Source: JACQGZ01 sp036004665
GTDB taxonomy: Bacteria > Sysuimicrobiota > Sysuimicrobiia > Sysuimicrobiales > Humicultoraceae
Direction of reading: 5' to 3'
Assembly: GCA_036004665.1 (NCBI GenBank)
Contig: DASYRG010000020.1
Coordinates: 1 to 64,000, forward strand
DNA length: 64,000 nucleotides
Positions 42,007-51,050 of the stretch are shown one piece after another; the first letter of the stretch is position 1; each line of letters begins with the position of its first letter. The translations under genes were made by a program, and so were the position numbers. The notes under the pieces are model-generated. The model worked only from the letters and a program-made list of their open reading frames with translations. It did not search any database and was not told the origin of the DNA.

Positions 42007-43452
42007 CTAGTAGGCCCGCGCGTAGTACACGGTGGCCCGCGACGACCGCCCGCAGACCACGCAGGCACCCTCCGGCCGGTCGTCCAGGGGGATCAAGCGT
42101 GGGGAGGCGCCGGTGCGGTCGCGAATCTGATCTTCACAGTCCTGCGATTCGCACCACCCCACCCGCACGAACCCCCGCCGCGCGGCGATGAGGGCGGCGA
42201 TCTCCTCAACCGTGGATGCCACGGTGATGTGCTCGTCGAGAAAGCGGAGGCCGCGCGCGTGCAGCTCGGCCTGGATCTCATCGAGCACCAGGCCGACGCG
42301 CTCGGCGAGAGCGTCCTCGGCGACCGCCTCCTTGCCTCTCCCGGTGCGCCGTACCAGGGTCACCTGCCGCTGCGCCAGATCCCGCGGGCCGAGTTCGAGA
42401 CGCACCGGGACGCCGCGCATCTCCCACTCGTTGAACTTCCATCCAGGCGTGTAGTGCTCTCGGTCGTCCAGTTTCACGCGGATGCGCTCCCTCAGGCGGG
42501 CGGCCAGGGCCTCCGCGTGCTCTCGAACGCGCGCAGCGTCGGCGCCCCCCGCTTTGCCGGGGATCGGTACGATCACGACCTGGTGGGGAGCGATCGCCGG
42601 GGGAAGGATCAGACCGCGGTCGTCGCCGTGGGCCATGATCAGCGCGCCAATCAGACGCGTACTCACCGCCCAGGAGGTGGTCCAGACGTATTTCTCCTGG
42701 TTGTCCTGGTCGAGGAACTTCACCTGGAAGGCTCTCCCGAAGTTCTGACCCAGATAGTGGGAGGTCCCGGCCTGGATCGCCTGGCTGTCCGGCATCAGCG
42801 CTTCCAGCGTGTAGGTGTCGTCCGCGCCGGCAAAACGCTCACTCGGCGGTTTGCGCCCTGCGAGCACCGGAATAGCCAGGACCCCCTCCAGCAGTTCCCG
42901 GTAGAGCTCCAGAATGGAGCGGCACTCTTCCACCGCCTCTTCCTCGGTGCGATGCGCGGTGTGGCCCTCGTGCCAGAAGAACTCGGTCGTCCGCAGGAAG
43001 AGGCGGGTCGCCTTCTCCCAGCGCACCACGCTGTTCCACTGCACGATCAACACCGGCAGGTCGCGGTAAGACTGCACCCACTTGGCGTACATCGGCATCA
43101 TGATTGCTTCGGATGTAGGCCGCACCGCCAGCCGCTCCGCCAGCGGCTCGTCGCCGCCCTGCGTGACCCAGGCCACCTGCGGGGCGAAACCTTTGACGTG
43201 CTGCGCTTCGAGCTGCAGCAAGTTCTCCGGCACCAGCACGGGGAACGCGGCGGTGACGTGCCCGGTCGCCTTGAGGCGTGGATCCAGCCAGCGCTGGATC
43301 CCCTCCCAGATCGCCCAGCCGTAGGGGCGCACCACCATCATGCCGCGGATCGGGGAGTAGTCCGCCAGTTCCGCCCGCAGGCAGACGGCCGTGTACCATT
43401 CGGAGAAATCCTCCGCCTTCGATGGGATGGCTCTCACATACTCGGTGCCCAT
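42007..43452 (-). CDS. proS: Proline-tRNA ligase, archaeal/eukaryotic type
   Basis: 481 residues, the length of the short ProRS form without INS editing insertion. Class II motifs: RPTSEAIMMPMYAKWVQSYR (motif 1/TSE loop, about 112-131), TRLFLRTTEFFWHEGHTAH (motif 2, about 150) and GALIMAHGDDRGLILPP (motif 3, about 270). The C-terminal zinc-like domain (GWCESQDCEDQIRD, GACVVCGRSS) and the terminal Tyr (ARAY) are hallmarks of this type. Controlled by a Pro-specific T-box directly upstream. Confidence 0.97.
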   Translation of the reverse strand: MGTEYVRAIPSKAEDFSEWYTAVCLRAELADYSPIRGMMVVRPYGWAIWEGIQRWLDPRLKATGHVTAAFPVLVPENLLQLEAQHVKGFAPQVAWVTQGGDEPLAERLAVRPTSEAIMMPMYAKWVQSYRDLPVLIVQWNSVVRWEKATRLFLRTTEFFWHEGHTAHRTEEEAVEECRSILELYRELLEGVLAIPVLAGRKPPSERFAGADDTYTLEALMPDSQAIQAGTSHYLGQNFGRAFQVKFLDQDNQEKYVWTTSWAVSTRLIGALIMAHGDDRGLILPPAIAPHQVVIVPIPGKAGGADAARVREHAEALAARLRERIRVKLDDREHYTPGWKFNEWEMRGVPVRLELGPRDLAQRQVTLVRRTGRGKEAVAEDALAERVGLVLDEIQAELHARGLRFLDEHITVASTVEEIAALIAARRGFVRVGWCESQDCEDQIRDRTGASPRLIPLDDRPEGACVVCGRSSRATVYYARAY

Positions 43453-43476
43453 CGGCTTCGACGCTCCCCCTCAAAG

Positions 43477-43506
43477 AAAACACCCCGTCCGAAGGGACGG
43501 GGCGCA
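43477..43506 (-). terminator. Intrinsic terminator of the Pro T-box
   Basis: Minus-strand hairpin CCCCGTCC-CTTC-GGACGGGG followed by TGTTTTCTTTG, 24 bases upstream of the proS start. Confidence 0.85.
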
Positions 43507-43705
43507 CCCGCGGTACCACCCTGCTTCCGGCATCTGCACGATGCCGGCGCTCTCCCCGATCACGGCGGGTTCCGGCGCATTGCCTCTCGTGAAGGGTCTG
43601 CGCGGACTCGGAGGCTGGGTTCGGCGCGTGGCCGTAGCCGGGCTTTCACTCTCCCCGGCTCGCTCACCCGGCGCGGCGCCTATGCGCCCTCCTCATTGCC
43701 GATTG
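43477..43705 (-). promoter_or_regulatory. T-box riboswitch leader, proline-specific
   Basis: Minus strand: antiterminator box AGGGTGGTACCGCGG at 43508-43522; Stem I near 43600-43700 with the AG-bulge (GGGGAGAGTGAAAGCC); specifier loop GCCGAACCCAGCC with codon CCA (Pro) at 43616-43618, aligned exactly with ATG of the Met T-box. The leader ends in a hairpin CCCCGTCC/GGACGGGG with TGTTTTCTTTG. It should allow proS expression when tRNA-Pro is uncharged. Confidence 0.94.
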
Positions 43706-43771
43706 GCCTTAGTTGTACCAGTCTCCGGCACCCCCGTCAACGCGGACCCGATGGTGGGAGGGAGGGCGACA

Positions 43772-44176
43772 TCAGGGGGCGCCGTCTGGTAGCTGCGCCA
43801 GGAGGCGTGCGGCGGTCGCGTACCCGATGTTCACCGCCAGGACCTTGCCGCGGTCGAGGACGACCGTGCTAGGCACGCTGAAGATCCCCAGGGCCCGCAC
43901 GAGGGCCGGCGCAGAGAACGCGTCCACCTCGTGAATCTGCAGGCGCGGACCGGCCTTCCCTCGCAATTCCTGCAGGGCCGGACGCTGCGCCGCCTCGCAC
44001 GCCGCGCAGTCGGGCGAAGTGAAGGAGAGGACGGCCGGGCCACCGTTGAGGCCGAGACCTGCCAGGACGCCGGTGTCGAGGCGCACCGTCAGCGCGCGAA
44101 GGCGGAAGCGCAGCCACAGTGCCGCCAGCAGGAAGCCCAGCGCGATGAGGCCTAGAACGGCCAAACGATCCGTCAT
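43772..44176 (-). CDS. Membrane-anchored thioredoxin-fold protein
   Basis: 134 residues from the ATG at 44176 (4-base overlap with the DUF4395 gene); the frame extends upstream over that gene only. One N-terminal helix (about 5-24) anchors it, followed by a thioredoxin fold with active site SPDCAACEAAQ (CxxC, about 54-58) and the cis-Pro strand FSVPSTVVLDRG (about 98-109). Expected to be extracytoplasmic and work with its DUF4395 partner; these two are often neighbours or fused, suggesting a thiol-redox relay. Confidence 0.88.
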   Translation of the reverse strand: MTDRLAVLGLIALGFLLAALWLRFRLRALTVRLDTGVLAGLGLNGGPAVLSFTSPDCAACEAAQRPALQELRGKAGPRLQIHEVDAFSAPALVRALGIFSVPSTVVLDRGKVLAVNIGYATAARLLAQLPDGAP

Positions 44177-44616
44177 GCGGCCTGCTCCCGCCGGATCACG
44201 CCCATGCGGCGCAGTTGGTAATAGAGGAAGCACCCGGCGCAGAAGTTCCAGAAGACGTTGATCGCCGCCAGGACCGCCACCAGCGCCGCCAGCCCCCAGC
44301 CCCACCAGAAGGCTCCCGCGTACAGCGCCGCCGACGACGCTGCCAGGACGATCACCCCCACGCCCTGTGAGAACCTGTGGGGGGCGGCCTCATCGACCAC
44401 CAGGTGCGGCCGGATCACACGGAGGGGAAGGGCCACGTGCCGATAGAGCAGCCGCAGCGGCCCTCCCGCCGGCCAGGCGACGTTCGCCAGAAGCGCCGCG
44501 GCGAGGACCGGGACGAGCCAGGGGAGACCCAACAGCCAGGCCGCGGCCAGGACGGCCATGATCGTAACCTGTCCGAACTTGATCGCGTTGTGATCAACCC
44601 GCTGTGCTCCTGCCAT
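44173..44616 (-). CDS. DUF4395 membrane protein
   Basis: 147 residues with four hydrophobic segments in two hairpins (about 15-45 and 85-125). Conserved family points are DHNAIKFGQVTIM at the start and FNFCAGCF-like NVFWNFCAGCFLYYQL (about 118-134), with two Cys in the last helix. DUF4395 proteins sit next to thioredoxins and may hand electrons across the membrane. Upstream, 44617-44840 holds no gene or clear signal. Confidence 0.88.
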   Translation of the reverse strand: MAGAQRVDHNAIKFGQVTIMAVLAAAWLLGLPWLVPVLAAALLANVAWPAGGPLRLLYRHVALPLRVIRPHLVVDEAAPHRFSQGVGVIVLAASSAALYAGAFWWGWGLAALVAVLAAINVFWNFCAGCFLYYQLRRMGVIRREQAA

Positions 44617-44840
44617 GCCGACACCTCCGCCGAATCCAGAGATGAATGCACTGGATGGCGAAGACCGTGGGCTTTGCCTTGCCGAACGACGTCAGGCCGT
44701 CAGGCCTGTGCGGGTAGGGCGAAGGGCCGCCACGGCCTTCGCCCGGGACAGATGCACTGCCGGGGAGTATACGGGCTGTGTTGACGGGACGCGCTCATCG
44801 CTGCTCTTAGGCCATGAGCCTACCATCCGGGGAGCGCCTG

Positions 44841-45443
44841 TCAAGCGCCCGCGGCGGCCTGCTGCGCCCACGCCAGCGCCTCGGCGACGACCTCCTCGGC
44901 CGCAGCGCGGTCAGACGGCGCCTCCATTGGCGCGCCGAAACGCACGCGCACGCGCGCGGGCCGTGGGATCAGCTTGCCCAACGGAAGGGCGCGGCCAGTC
45001 CCCAGGAGCGCCGCCGGCACGATCGGCATCCCTGTCCGTGCAGCCAGGAGGCCGGCGCCTGCCTTAGCTTCATCTCCACGCGGTGAGACGCGGCCCTCGG
45101 GAAAGATGACAACGAGCGTTCCGGCCTCCAACGCGGCAATGGCCTCCCTGATCACCGAGAGATCGGTCTGCCCGCGGCGCACGGGGATGACCCCGTAGGT
45201 GCGCATCGCCCACCCCACGGCGGGGAGGCGCAGAAACTCCGCGGCGGCGACGAACAGGCCGCGGCGCGGCAGCGCGGCGGCGAGGATCAGCGGGTCGACC
45301 GCGCTGGGATGGTTGCCCACCAGGAGGGCGCCTCCATCCGGAACGTGCTCCGCCCCCTCCACTCCAAACCGGAAGTACAGTCGGAGCACCAGGCGGACCA
45401 GGCGGTAGGTCAGCCGGAAGAGCGGGGTCTCGCGAGGTCGCAC
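44841..45443 (-). CDS. 1-acylglycerol-phosphate acyltransferase-like (PlsC family)
   Basis: 200 residues. Acyltransferase motif I LLVGNHPSAVDPLIL (NHxxxxD, about 40-54) and motif III VIFPEGRVSPRGD (about 110-122) are complete. It is short, with one possible N-terminal membrane-associated helix. Expected to acylate lysophosphatidate or a related lipid at the membrane. It lies 14 bases after the TerC-like gene; the 220-base region downstream has no gene. Confidence 0.9.
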   Translation of the reverse strand: MRPRETPLFRLTYRLVRLVLRLYFRFGVEGAEHVPDGGALLVGNHPSAVDPLILAAALPRRGLFVAAAEFLRLPAVGWAMRTYGVIPVRRGQTDLSVIREAIAALEAGTLVVIFPEGRVSPRGDEAKAGAGLLAARTGMPIVPAALLGTGRALPLGKLIPRPARVRVRFGAPMEAPSDRAAAEEVVAEALAWAQQAAAGA

Positions 45444-45457
45444 CCGGCCCAGAGGGG

Positions 45458-46408
45458 TCAGGGTTCGGGGTTGGCCCCAGACCGGACAGTCCGCTCCCCC
45501 GCTTCGAGGTCTTTTCGTGTGCGAGAGGCGACCAGGAGGACGAGCGCGCGGACGATCGGGCTGAGCAGGGCAAGAAGCCAGGTCGCGGGTTTCAGCGCAT
45601 AGATGAAGAGCAGATTGACGAATCCCAACACACGCTTCAGCCAGAGGAAGGACGCACCGATCCGCTGGAATGCCGCGCTGCGCCCGTAGAGCAGGGTGAG
45701 GAGCAGAATCCCGAGCGAGAAGGCAAATCGCTGCACGTCGCTGAGGTGGACGTGAAGGAAGTCATCGACCAGGAGGCCCACCCCGATGCTGAGCACCAGC
45801 AGGTAGGCGGCGGCCTCCACGACCGGGTAGCGGTCGATGAGGCGAACGAAGATCCCCGCGGCAAACCGCATCGTCACGATGCCCAGCGCCACACCAGTCA
45901 TCACGACCCAGAATTCCCGCGAGAGCGCCACGGCGGCGACGACGTTGTCCAAGCTGAACGCCAGATCGGCGAGTTCGACGGCGAGCACGACATTCCAGAA
46001 GGAGCGCTGCGTCCGCAGCACCGGCTGACCAGCGGCTTCGGCGGCTGCGGCTCGCGCCTCCGCGGGAGTTTCCCCGAGGTGATCGACCGCCAGCTTGATC
46101 AGATAGAGACCGCCGAGCAGCAGGAGCCAGCGGTTCTGGATCACCCAGCTGGCGATGAAGAGCATCAACCCGCGGCCCAGGTACGCTCCCAGGAGACCGA
46201 CCTTGAGGGCGGCCGGCCGCTGCCCGCCGAGGAGGCGGTGAATCGGCCGCTGCAGTCCCCGCAGCGGGCCCGGCCAGGGGATTGGGGCGTGCGCCGGCAG
46301 GTGGGAAACCATGGCGCCGAGGACGGCGGCGTTGTCGATGGAGAGGATGCCCTCCAGGTAGATCAGCTGGAGGACGATCAGCAGGACGGCGGGAGTGAGG
46401 TCGGGCAC
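45458..46408 (-). CDS. TerC-family integral membrane protein
   Basis: 316 residues with seven or more membrane helices. The family motif LQLIYLEGILSIDNAAVLGA (about 13-32) and its second half VLAVELADLAFSLDNVVAAV (about 143-162), each with acidic residues in the membrane, identify TerC. Members were named for tellurite resistance but several export Mn2+ or serve exoenzyme metalation. Specificity cannot be told; the alternative is YceF/YkoY-like Mn2+ export. A riboswitch was looked for upstream and not seen. Confidence 0.9.
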   Translation of the reverse strand: MPDLTPAVLLIVLQLIYLEGILSIDNAAVLGAMVSHLPAHAPIPWPGPLRGLQRPIHRLLGGQRPAALKVGLLGAYLGRGLMLFIASWVIQNRWLLLLGGLYLIKLAVDHLGETPAEARAAAAEAAGQPVLRTQRSFWNVVLAVELADLAFSLDNVVAAVALSREFWVVMTGVALGIVTMRFAAGIFVRLIDRYPVVEAAAYLLVLSIGVGLLVDDFLHVHLSDVQRFAFSLGILLLTLLYGRSAAFQRIGASFLWLKRVLGFVNLLFIYALKPATWLLALLSPIVRALVLLVASRTRKDLEAGERTVRSGANPEP

Positions 46409-46451
46409 GCTTTGAGTCTACCCGTCCGCGGCGGTCCCCGTCACGGGACGA

Positions 46452-48518
46452 CTAGACCTGGAGGCCGCGGAAGAACAGCAGGAGCATCAGCAGACCGAGG
46501 GCCAGCAGGGTGGCGATCCCAAAGACCTCCTGGAAGATGCGGGGCCAATCCTGCAGCGTCGCCAGGAGCAGGCCGGCGAGCGACACGGCAAAGATCGCGA
46601 CCACCGCCACCGCCTGACGGTCGAGGCGGACCCGCGCGATGCCGGGACGCAGCGGCTCCGGCGCCCGCTCCTCCGTCAGGTAGTAGGGCACGTCAGTGAC
46701 AACGGTAATGCGATGCCCCGCACGGCGGCGGAAGAAGAGCGCCGCCTTCAAGAGGAACGCGTTCTGATTGTGCAGGAGGAAGTGCCACCATCGCGAGGGT
46801 ACGAACTCGGGCAGCACGACGGTGAGCTGCTGGTCGAAGCTCACCTCCCACTCCAGGTCGTCCAGGTAGCGGAGGATCGGCCCGAGCACCGACCTGTAGG
46901 GCGATTCCAGGACCTTCAACGGCATGCCCATGCCCCAGCGCTCCCAGCGCTTCACGACCTCGGCTGTCTCCGCGGGGTCGACATCGACGATCACCGCCGT
47001 GGCATCACTCGAGAGGGACTGAGCGTAGCGCAGCGCCGGCAGGATACCACGGTGAATGCCCCCCACCGGCACGACCACCTTGTGCTGCTTCACCGGCGCA
47101 GGCGCCTCCGCGTCCGAGAAGGCGAGCTGGCGCCGCACGTCCATGTAGTGCACCCAGATGCTGCGCATCAGCCACACGAAGGCGGGGATGAGGATGGCCA
47201 CGATCCAGGCGCCCTGACTGAACTTGGCAATCACCACCACGACCAGCACGACCCCTGTGGCGATCGCCCCAATCAGGTTGAAGGCCAGGCTGCGCACCCA
47301 CCCCCGCCCGCGCTCCGTCCACCACTTGCGCACCATGCCGCTCTGGCTGAGGGTGAACGAGAGGAACACCCCCACCGCATACAGGGGGATCAGGCTGTGG
47401 GTGTTGGCGCCGAAGATGTAGATCAGCAGGCCCGACAGGACGGCCAGCAGGATGATCCCGTTGGCGAAGACCAGCCGGTCCCCCATGTTGGCGAACTGGT
47501 GGGGCACGAAGCGGTCGCGGGCGAGGATGGACAAGAGCATGGGGAGTCCGGCAAAACTGGTATTGGCGGCCAAGATCAGGATCATGGCGGTGCCGGCCTG
47601 GGTGAGGTAATAGCCGATGCCGCCGCCGAAGACGATGCGCGCCAGTTGGGAGACGACGGTCTGCGTCTCCGCCGGTACGATCCCGAAGTGGCGGACCAGG
47701 TAGGTGATCCCCAGAAAGAGTGTGGAGAGGATCGCCGCCATCCAGATCAGCGTGTAGCCGGCGTTGCGCGATTCGGGTGGGCGGAAGGCCTGGATACCGT
47801 TGCTGATGGCCTCCACGCCGGTCATGGCCGCCGAACCCGAGGCGAAAGCGCGCAGGACCAGCAGCAGGGTCAGCGGGGCGAGGGGCGACGCGGCCTCGGC
47901 GCTGGCGCTCAGGCGCGGCGGCGTCGCCGGCGTTCCCCAGGCCCGGGCCAGCCCCAGCGCGAGCATCAGCAGTCCCATGAAGATGAAGAAATAGGTCGGG
48001 ATGGAAAAGATCGTCCCCGACTCGCGCACCCCGCGCAGGTTGATGATGGCGATGAGGGCGACGGCGCCGAGCGCCAGGAGGACCCGGTTGTCGAAGAGCT
48101 CGGGCACGGCCGAGGTGATGGCGGCCACTCCCGCCGAGACGCTCACCGAGACCGTCAGGATGTAGTCGATCAGCAGCGCCGCGGCGGCCACCAGCCCGGG
48201 CCAGGTGCCCAGGTTGGAACGTGCCACGATGTAGGCGCCGCCCCCGCTGGGGTAGGCATGAATCGTCTGGTAATAGGAGAAGACAACGATGGCCAGGACC
48301 GTCGTGATCACTAACGAGATCGGCCACGCGTAGACCAGGGCGGCCGGCCCGGCCACGACGAGGCCTAGCAAGATCTCTTCCGTTGCGTAGGCCGACGAGG
48401 AGAGCGCGTCGGAGGAGAAGACCGCCAGCCCCTGGAGCTTGTTCAGCCGTTCGTACTTGAGTCGGTGCGTGGGCAGCGGGCGCCCGATGAGCACCCGTCT
48501 GGCCAGGTTCAGCGCCAT
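46452..48518 (-). CDS. APC-superfamily permease, KimA-like (putative K+ importer)
   Basis: 688 residues from the ATG at 48518, after the pyrophosphatase stop; the frame extends upstream over that gene only. The N-terminus RVLIGRPLPTHRLKYERLNK and LAVFSSDALSSSAYATEEIL match the KimA/YdaO group of APC transporters. About 12 helices to residue 460, then a cytoplasmic domain (KVVVPVGGIHRGILPALRYA) like a UspA fold, and two closing helices. B. subtilis KimA is a high-affinity K+/H+ symporter inhibited by c-di-AMP. The substrate here is inferred by family; amino-acid transport is the alternative. Confidence 0.85.
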   Translation of the reverse strand: MALNLARRVLIGRPLPTHRLKYERLNKLQGLAVFSSDALSSSAYATEEILLGLVVAGPAALVYAWPISLVITTVLAIVVFSYYQTIHAYPSGGGAYIVARSNLGTWPGLVAAAALLIDYILTVSVSVSAGVAAITSAVPELFDNRVLLALGAVALIAIINLRGVRESGTIFSIPTYFFIFMGLLMLALGLARAWGTPATPPRLSASAEAASPLAPLTLLLVLRAFASGSAAMTGVEAISNGIQAFRPPESRNAGYTLIWMAAILSTLFLGITYLVRHFGIVPAETQTVVSQLARIVFGGGIGYYLTQAGTAMILILAANTSFAGLPMLLSILARDRFVPHQFANMGDRLVFANGIILLAVLSGLLIYIFGANTHSLIPLYAVGVFLSFTLSQSGMVRKWWTERGRGWVRSLAFNLIGAIATGVVLVVVVIAKFSQGAWIVAILIPAFVWLMRSIWVHYMDVRRQLAFSDAEAPAPVKQHKVVVPVGGIHRGILPALRYAQSLSSDATAVIVDVDPAETAEVVKRWERWGMGMPLKVLESPYRSVLGPILRYLDDLEWEVSFDQQLTVVLPEFVPSRWWHFLLHNQNAFLLKAALFFRRRAGHRITVVTDVPYYLTEERAPEPLRPGIARVRLDRQAVAVVAIFAVSLAGLLLATLQDWPRIFQEVFGIATLLALGLLMLLLFFRGLQV

Positions 48519-48543
48519 CGTCCCGGGGAGGCGCGCTGCCGCG

Positions 48544-50925
48544 CTACCTCCCCACCACCTCCAGCGGCCGCTCGGCAGCGGGTGGGGACGGCGGCGTCGC
48601 ATCCTCCGCGCGGATGGAGCCGCGGCGGCTCAGCCACACGGCGGTCGTGATCACCAGGAGCGAGAGGACCACCACGGTTCCGCGCACCGCCGAAGACAGG
48701 GGCAGAATGATGACCGGGGCGACCAGTACCGCCACCAGGTTCATCACCTTGATCAGCGGGTTCAGCGCCGGCCCTGCGGTGTCTTTGAGGGGATCGCCGA
48801 CTGTGTCGCCGATGACGCCGGCCTTGTGCGCCTCCGTGCCCTTGCCGCCGAGATAGCCGTCTTCGATCTTCTTCTTCGCGTTGTCCCACGCGCCCCCGGT
48901 GTTGGCCATGAAGACCGCCAGGAGCTGGGCCGTCAGGATGGCGCCGGCCAGGTAGCCGCCGAGGGCGGAGGCGCCGAGCCCGAAGCCGATCAGGATCGGC
49001 GTGGCAATGGAGAGCATGGCCGGGCTGAGCAGTTCGCGCTGCGCCGCCCGGGTGACGATGTCCACACAGCGGGAGTAGTCCGGCCGCGCCATGCCTTCCA
49101 TCAAGCCGGGGATCTCCCGGAACTGGCGACGCACCTCTTCCACCACCAGGAAGGCGGAGCGCCCCACCGCGCGGATGAGGAACGCGGAGACCAGGAAAGG
49201 CACCGCCCCGCCGATCAGCAGGCCGATAAAGACCTGAGGCAGGTTCACCTGGATGCCGACGCGGGTGAGCAGGTCGACCGCCTGGGCGCCCGCGTTCCGG
49301 AACTCCTCTACCGCGACGATGAGGCGCGCCTCCCCGACGAAGGACCGAAACAACGCGATCGCCGCCACCACCGCGGTGGCGATGGCGAAACCCTTGGTCA
49401 GCGCCTTCGTGGTGTTGCCCACCGCATCCAGGCGGGCGACAATCCGGCCGGCCAGCGTCTCGCCGCCCCGCTCGACACCCGACATCTCGAAGATGCCGTT
49501 GGCATTATCCACGATCGGGCCATAGGTATCCTCGGCGAGGATGAAGCCGGTCGTCGTCAGCAGCCCCAGACCGGCGAGGGCGATGCCGTAGGCGGCGAGG
49601 GCGATGCTTCCGGTGAAGATGGTCATCGAGCCGAAGATCGTAGCGGCGATTGCCACGATCGCCCAGACGCTCGATTCCAGGCCGAAGCCGAGGCCCGTCA
49701 GCAGCATGGTCGCCGGGCCCGTCCGCGTACTATAGGCGATCTCGGACACGGGCGCTCGATCCTGGTGGGTGAAGTACTCGGTCAGCCAGCCGATCACAAG
49801 AGCCAGGCCGATGCCCATCAGTGTGGCGAAGAAAAAGCGCCAGTCGGGCGCGCCCGTGCCGGGGTCGCGCAGGTAGAAGAAGTTGACCAGTCCGAACCCG
49901 ATCACCGAGAGGCCTGCGGCGACCCGGAAGCCGACGTTGATCGGGCGCATCGGATCCCCGATGGCCTCGTCCTGGCCGCGCACGGCCCATGTGCCGATCA
50001 TCGAAGCGAAGACACCGATCGCCCGCACGACCAGCGGGAAGATGATGAGTTTGAGGGCGAAGGCCGACGCCGCCGCCGGTCCGCCGTAGCGCTGGACAAA
50101 GGCGGGATCGAGCAGCGTGGCGGCGCCCAGGATAATCGCGGCGACGAGCGTCACCTCGTAGGACTCGAACACGTCGGCGGCCATGCCCGCGCAGTCGCCG
50201 ACGTTGTCCCCCACATTGTCGGCAATGACGGCGGCGTTACGCGGGTCGTCCTCGGGGATGCCAACCTCCACCTTGCCGACCAGGTCGGCGCCCACGTCAG
50301 CCGCCTTGGTGTAGATTCCTCCCCCGACGCGCATGAACGCCGCCACGAGGGAGCCGCCGAAGCCAAACCCGACCAGCACCCGGGTGGCCTCCTCGCGGAA
50401 GATCATGAAGATGACGGTCGCCCCCAGCAATCCCAGCCCCACCGTGAACATCCCCGAGATCGTGCCAGCCTGGAAGGCGATCTCGAGGGCCTCCCGGTAA
50501 CTCCGCCGCGCCGCGCTGGCCACGCGCACGTTGCCCTTGACCGCCGAGGTCATGCCGACGAAGCCCGCGCCGTAAGAGGCCAGACACCCGAGGAAGAAAG
50601 CCACAGCTACACCGACCGAGAGGACCGGCCGCCCGGCGTAGATGCGGTTGTAGAGTAGCCAGAGTCCGATCGTCACCAGCAGGATGAAGGGCGACATCGA
50701 ACGCAGCTGCCGGCGAAGGTAGGCCAGCGCCCCCTCCTCGATCGCCCCCGCCACGGCCTGCATTGACTGTGTCCCGGCATCTCGCCGCAGCACGCGCCCG
50801 CGCAGCCACCAGCCGTAGAGCAGCGCGACCACGGCGCTGCCCAGGACCACCCAGAGCAGCGTCGTCTCCAGCGCTCCGAAATGGGGCAGCGTGATAGAGG
50901 TCTCGCTGACCGGTTCCTGCGGCAT
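48544..50925 (-). CDS. hppA: Membrane-bound proton-pumping pyrophosphatase, K+-independent type
   Basis: 793 residues, about 16 helices. The substrate site is intact: GGGIYTKAADVGADLVGKVE, EDDPRNAAVIADNVGDNVGD and GDTVGDPLKDTAGPALN. In the K+-specificity segment GNTTKALTKGFAIATA the key position is Lys, the state known for K+-independent H+-PPases (Ala in K+-dependent ones). It pumps H+ (Na+-pumps are K+-dependent) using cytosolic PPi. The KimA-like gene starts 25 bases after its stop. The 51 kb leader holds a TATATAT that could be a -10 element; not certain. Confidence 0.96.
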   Translation of the reverse strand: MPQEPVSETSITLPHFGALETTLLWVVLGSAVVALLYGWWLRGRVLRRDAGTQSMQAVAGAIEEGALAYLRRQLRSMSPFILLVTIGLWLLYNRIYAGRPVLSVGVAVAFFLGCLASYGAGFVGMTSAVKGNVRVASAARRSYREALEIAFQAGTISGMFTVGLGLLGATVIFMIFREEATRVLVGFGFGGSLVAAFMRVGGGIYTKAADVGADLVGKVEVGIPEDDPRNAAVIADNVGDNVGDCAGMAADVFESYEVTLVAAIILGAATLLDPAFVQRYGGPAAASAFALKLIIFPLVVRAIGVFASMIGTWAVRGQDEAIGDPMRPINVGFRVAAGLSVIGFGLVNFFYLRDPGTGAPDWRFFFATLMGIGLALVIGWLTEYFTHQDRAPVSEIAYSTRTGPATMLLTGLGFGLESSVWAIVAIAATIFGSMTIFTGSIALAAYGIALAGLGLLTTTGFILAEDTYGPIVDNANGIFEMSGVERGGETLAGRIVARLDAVGNTTKALTKGFAIATAVVAAIALFRSFVGEARLIVAVEEFRNAGAQAVDLLTRVGIQVNLPQVFIGLLIGGAVPFLVSAFLIRAVGRSAFLVVEEVRRQFREIPGLMEGMARPDYSRCVDIVTRAAQRELLSPAMLSIATPILIGFGLGASALGGYLAGAILTAQLLAVFMANTGGAWDNAKKKIEDGYLGGKGTEAHKAGVIGDTVGDPLKDTAGPALNPLIKVMNLVAVLVAPVIILPLSSAVRGTVVVLSLLVITTAVWLSRRGSIRAEDATPPSPPAAERPLEVVGR

Positions 50926-51050
50926 CTATCGCTCCTTCATGCTGGTCATTTCGTCCAGGGCAAGGCGAACGTTTTCCCAGGGGAAAGGGCCTTCAGCCCC
51001 TCGATGAGCCTTCCCATATATAGCAAGGAAATGCCTTGAGGGAAAGTTGC

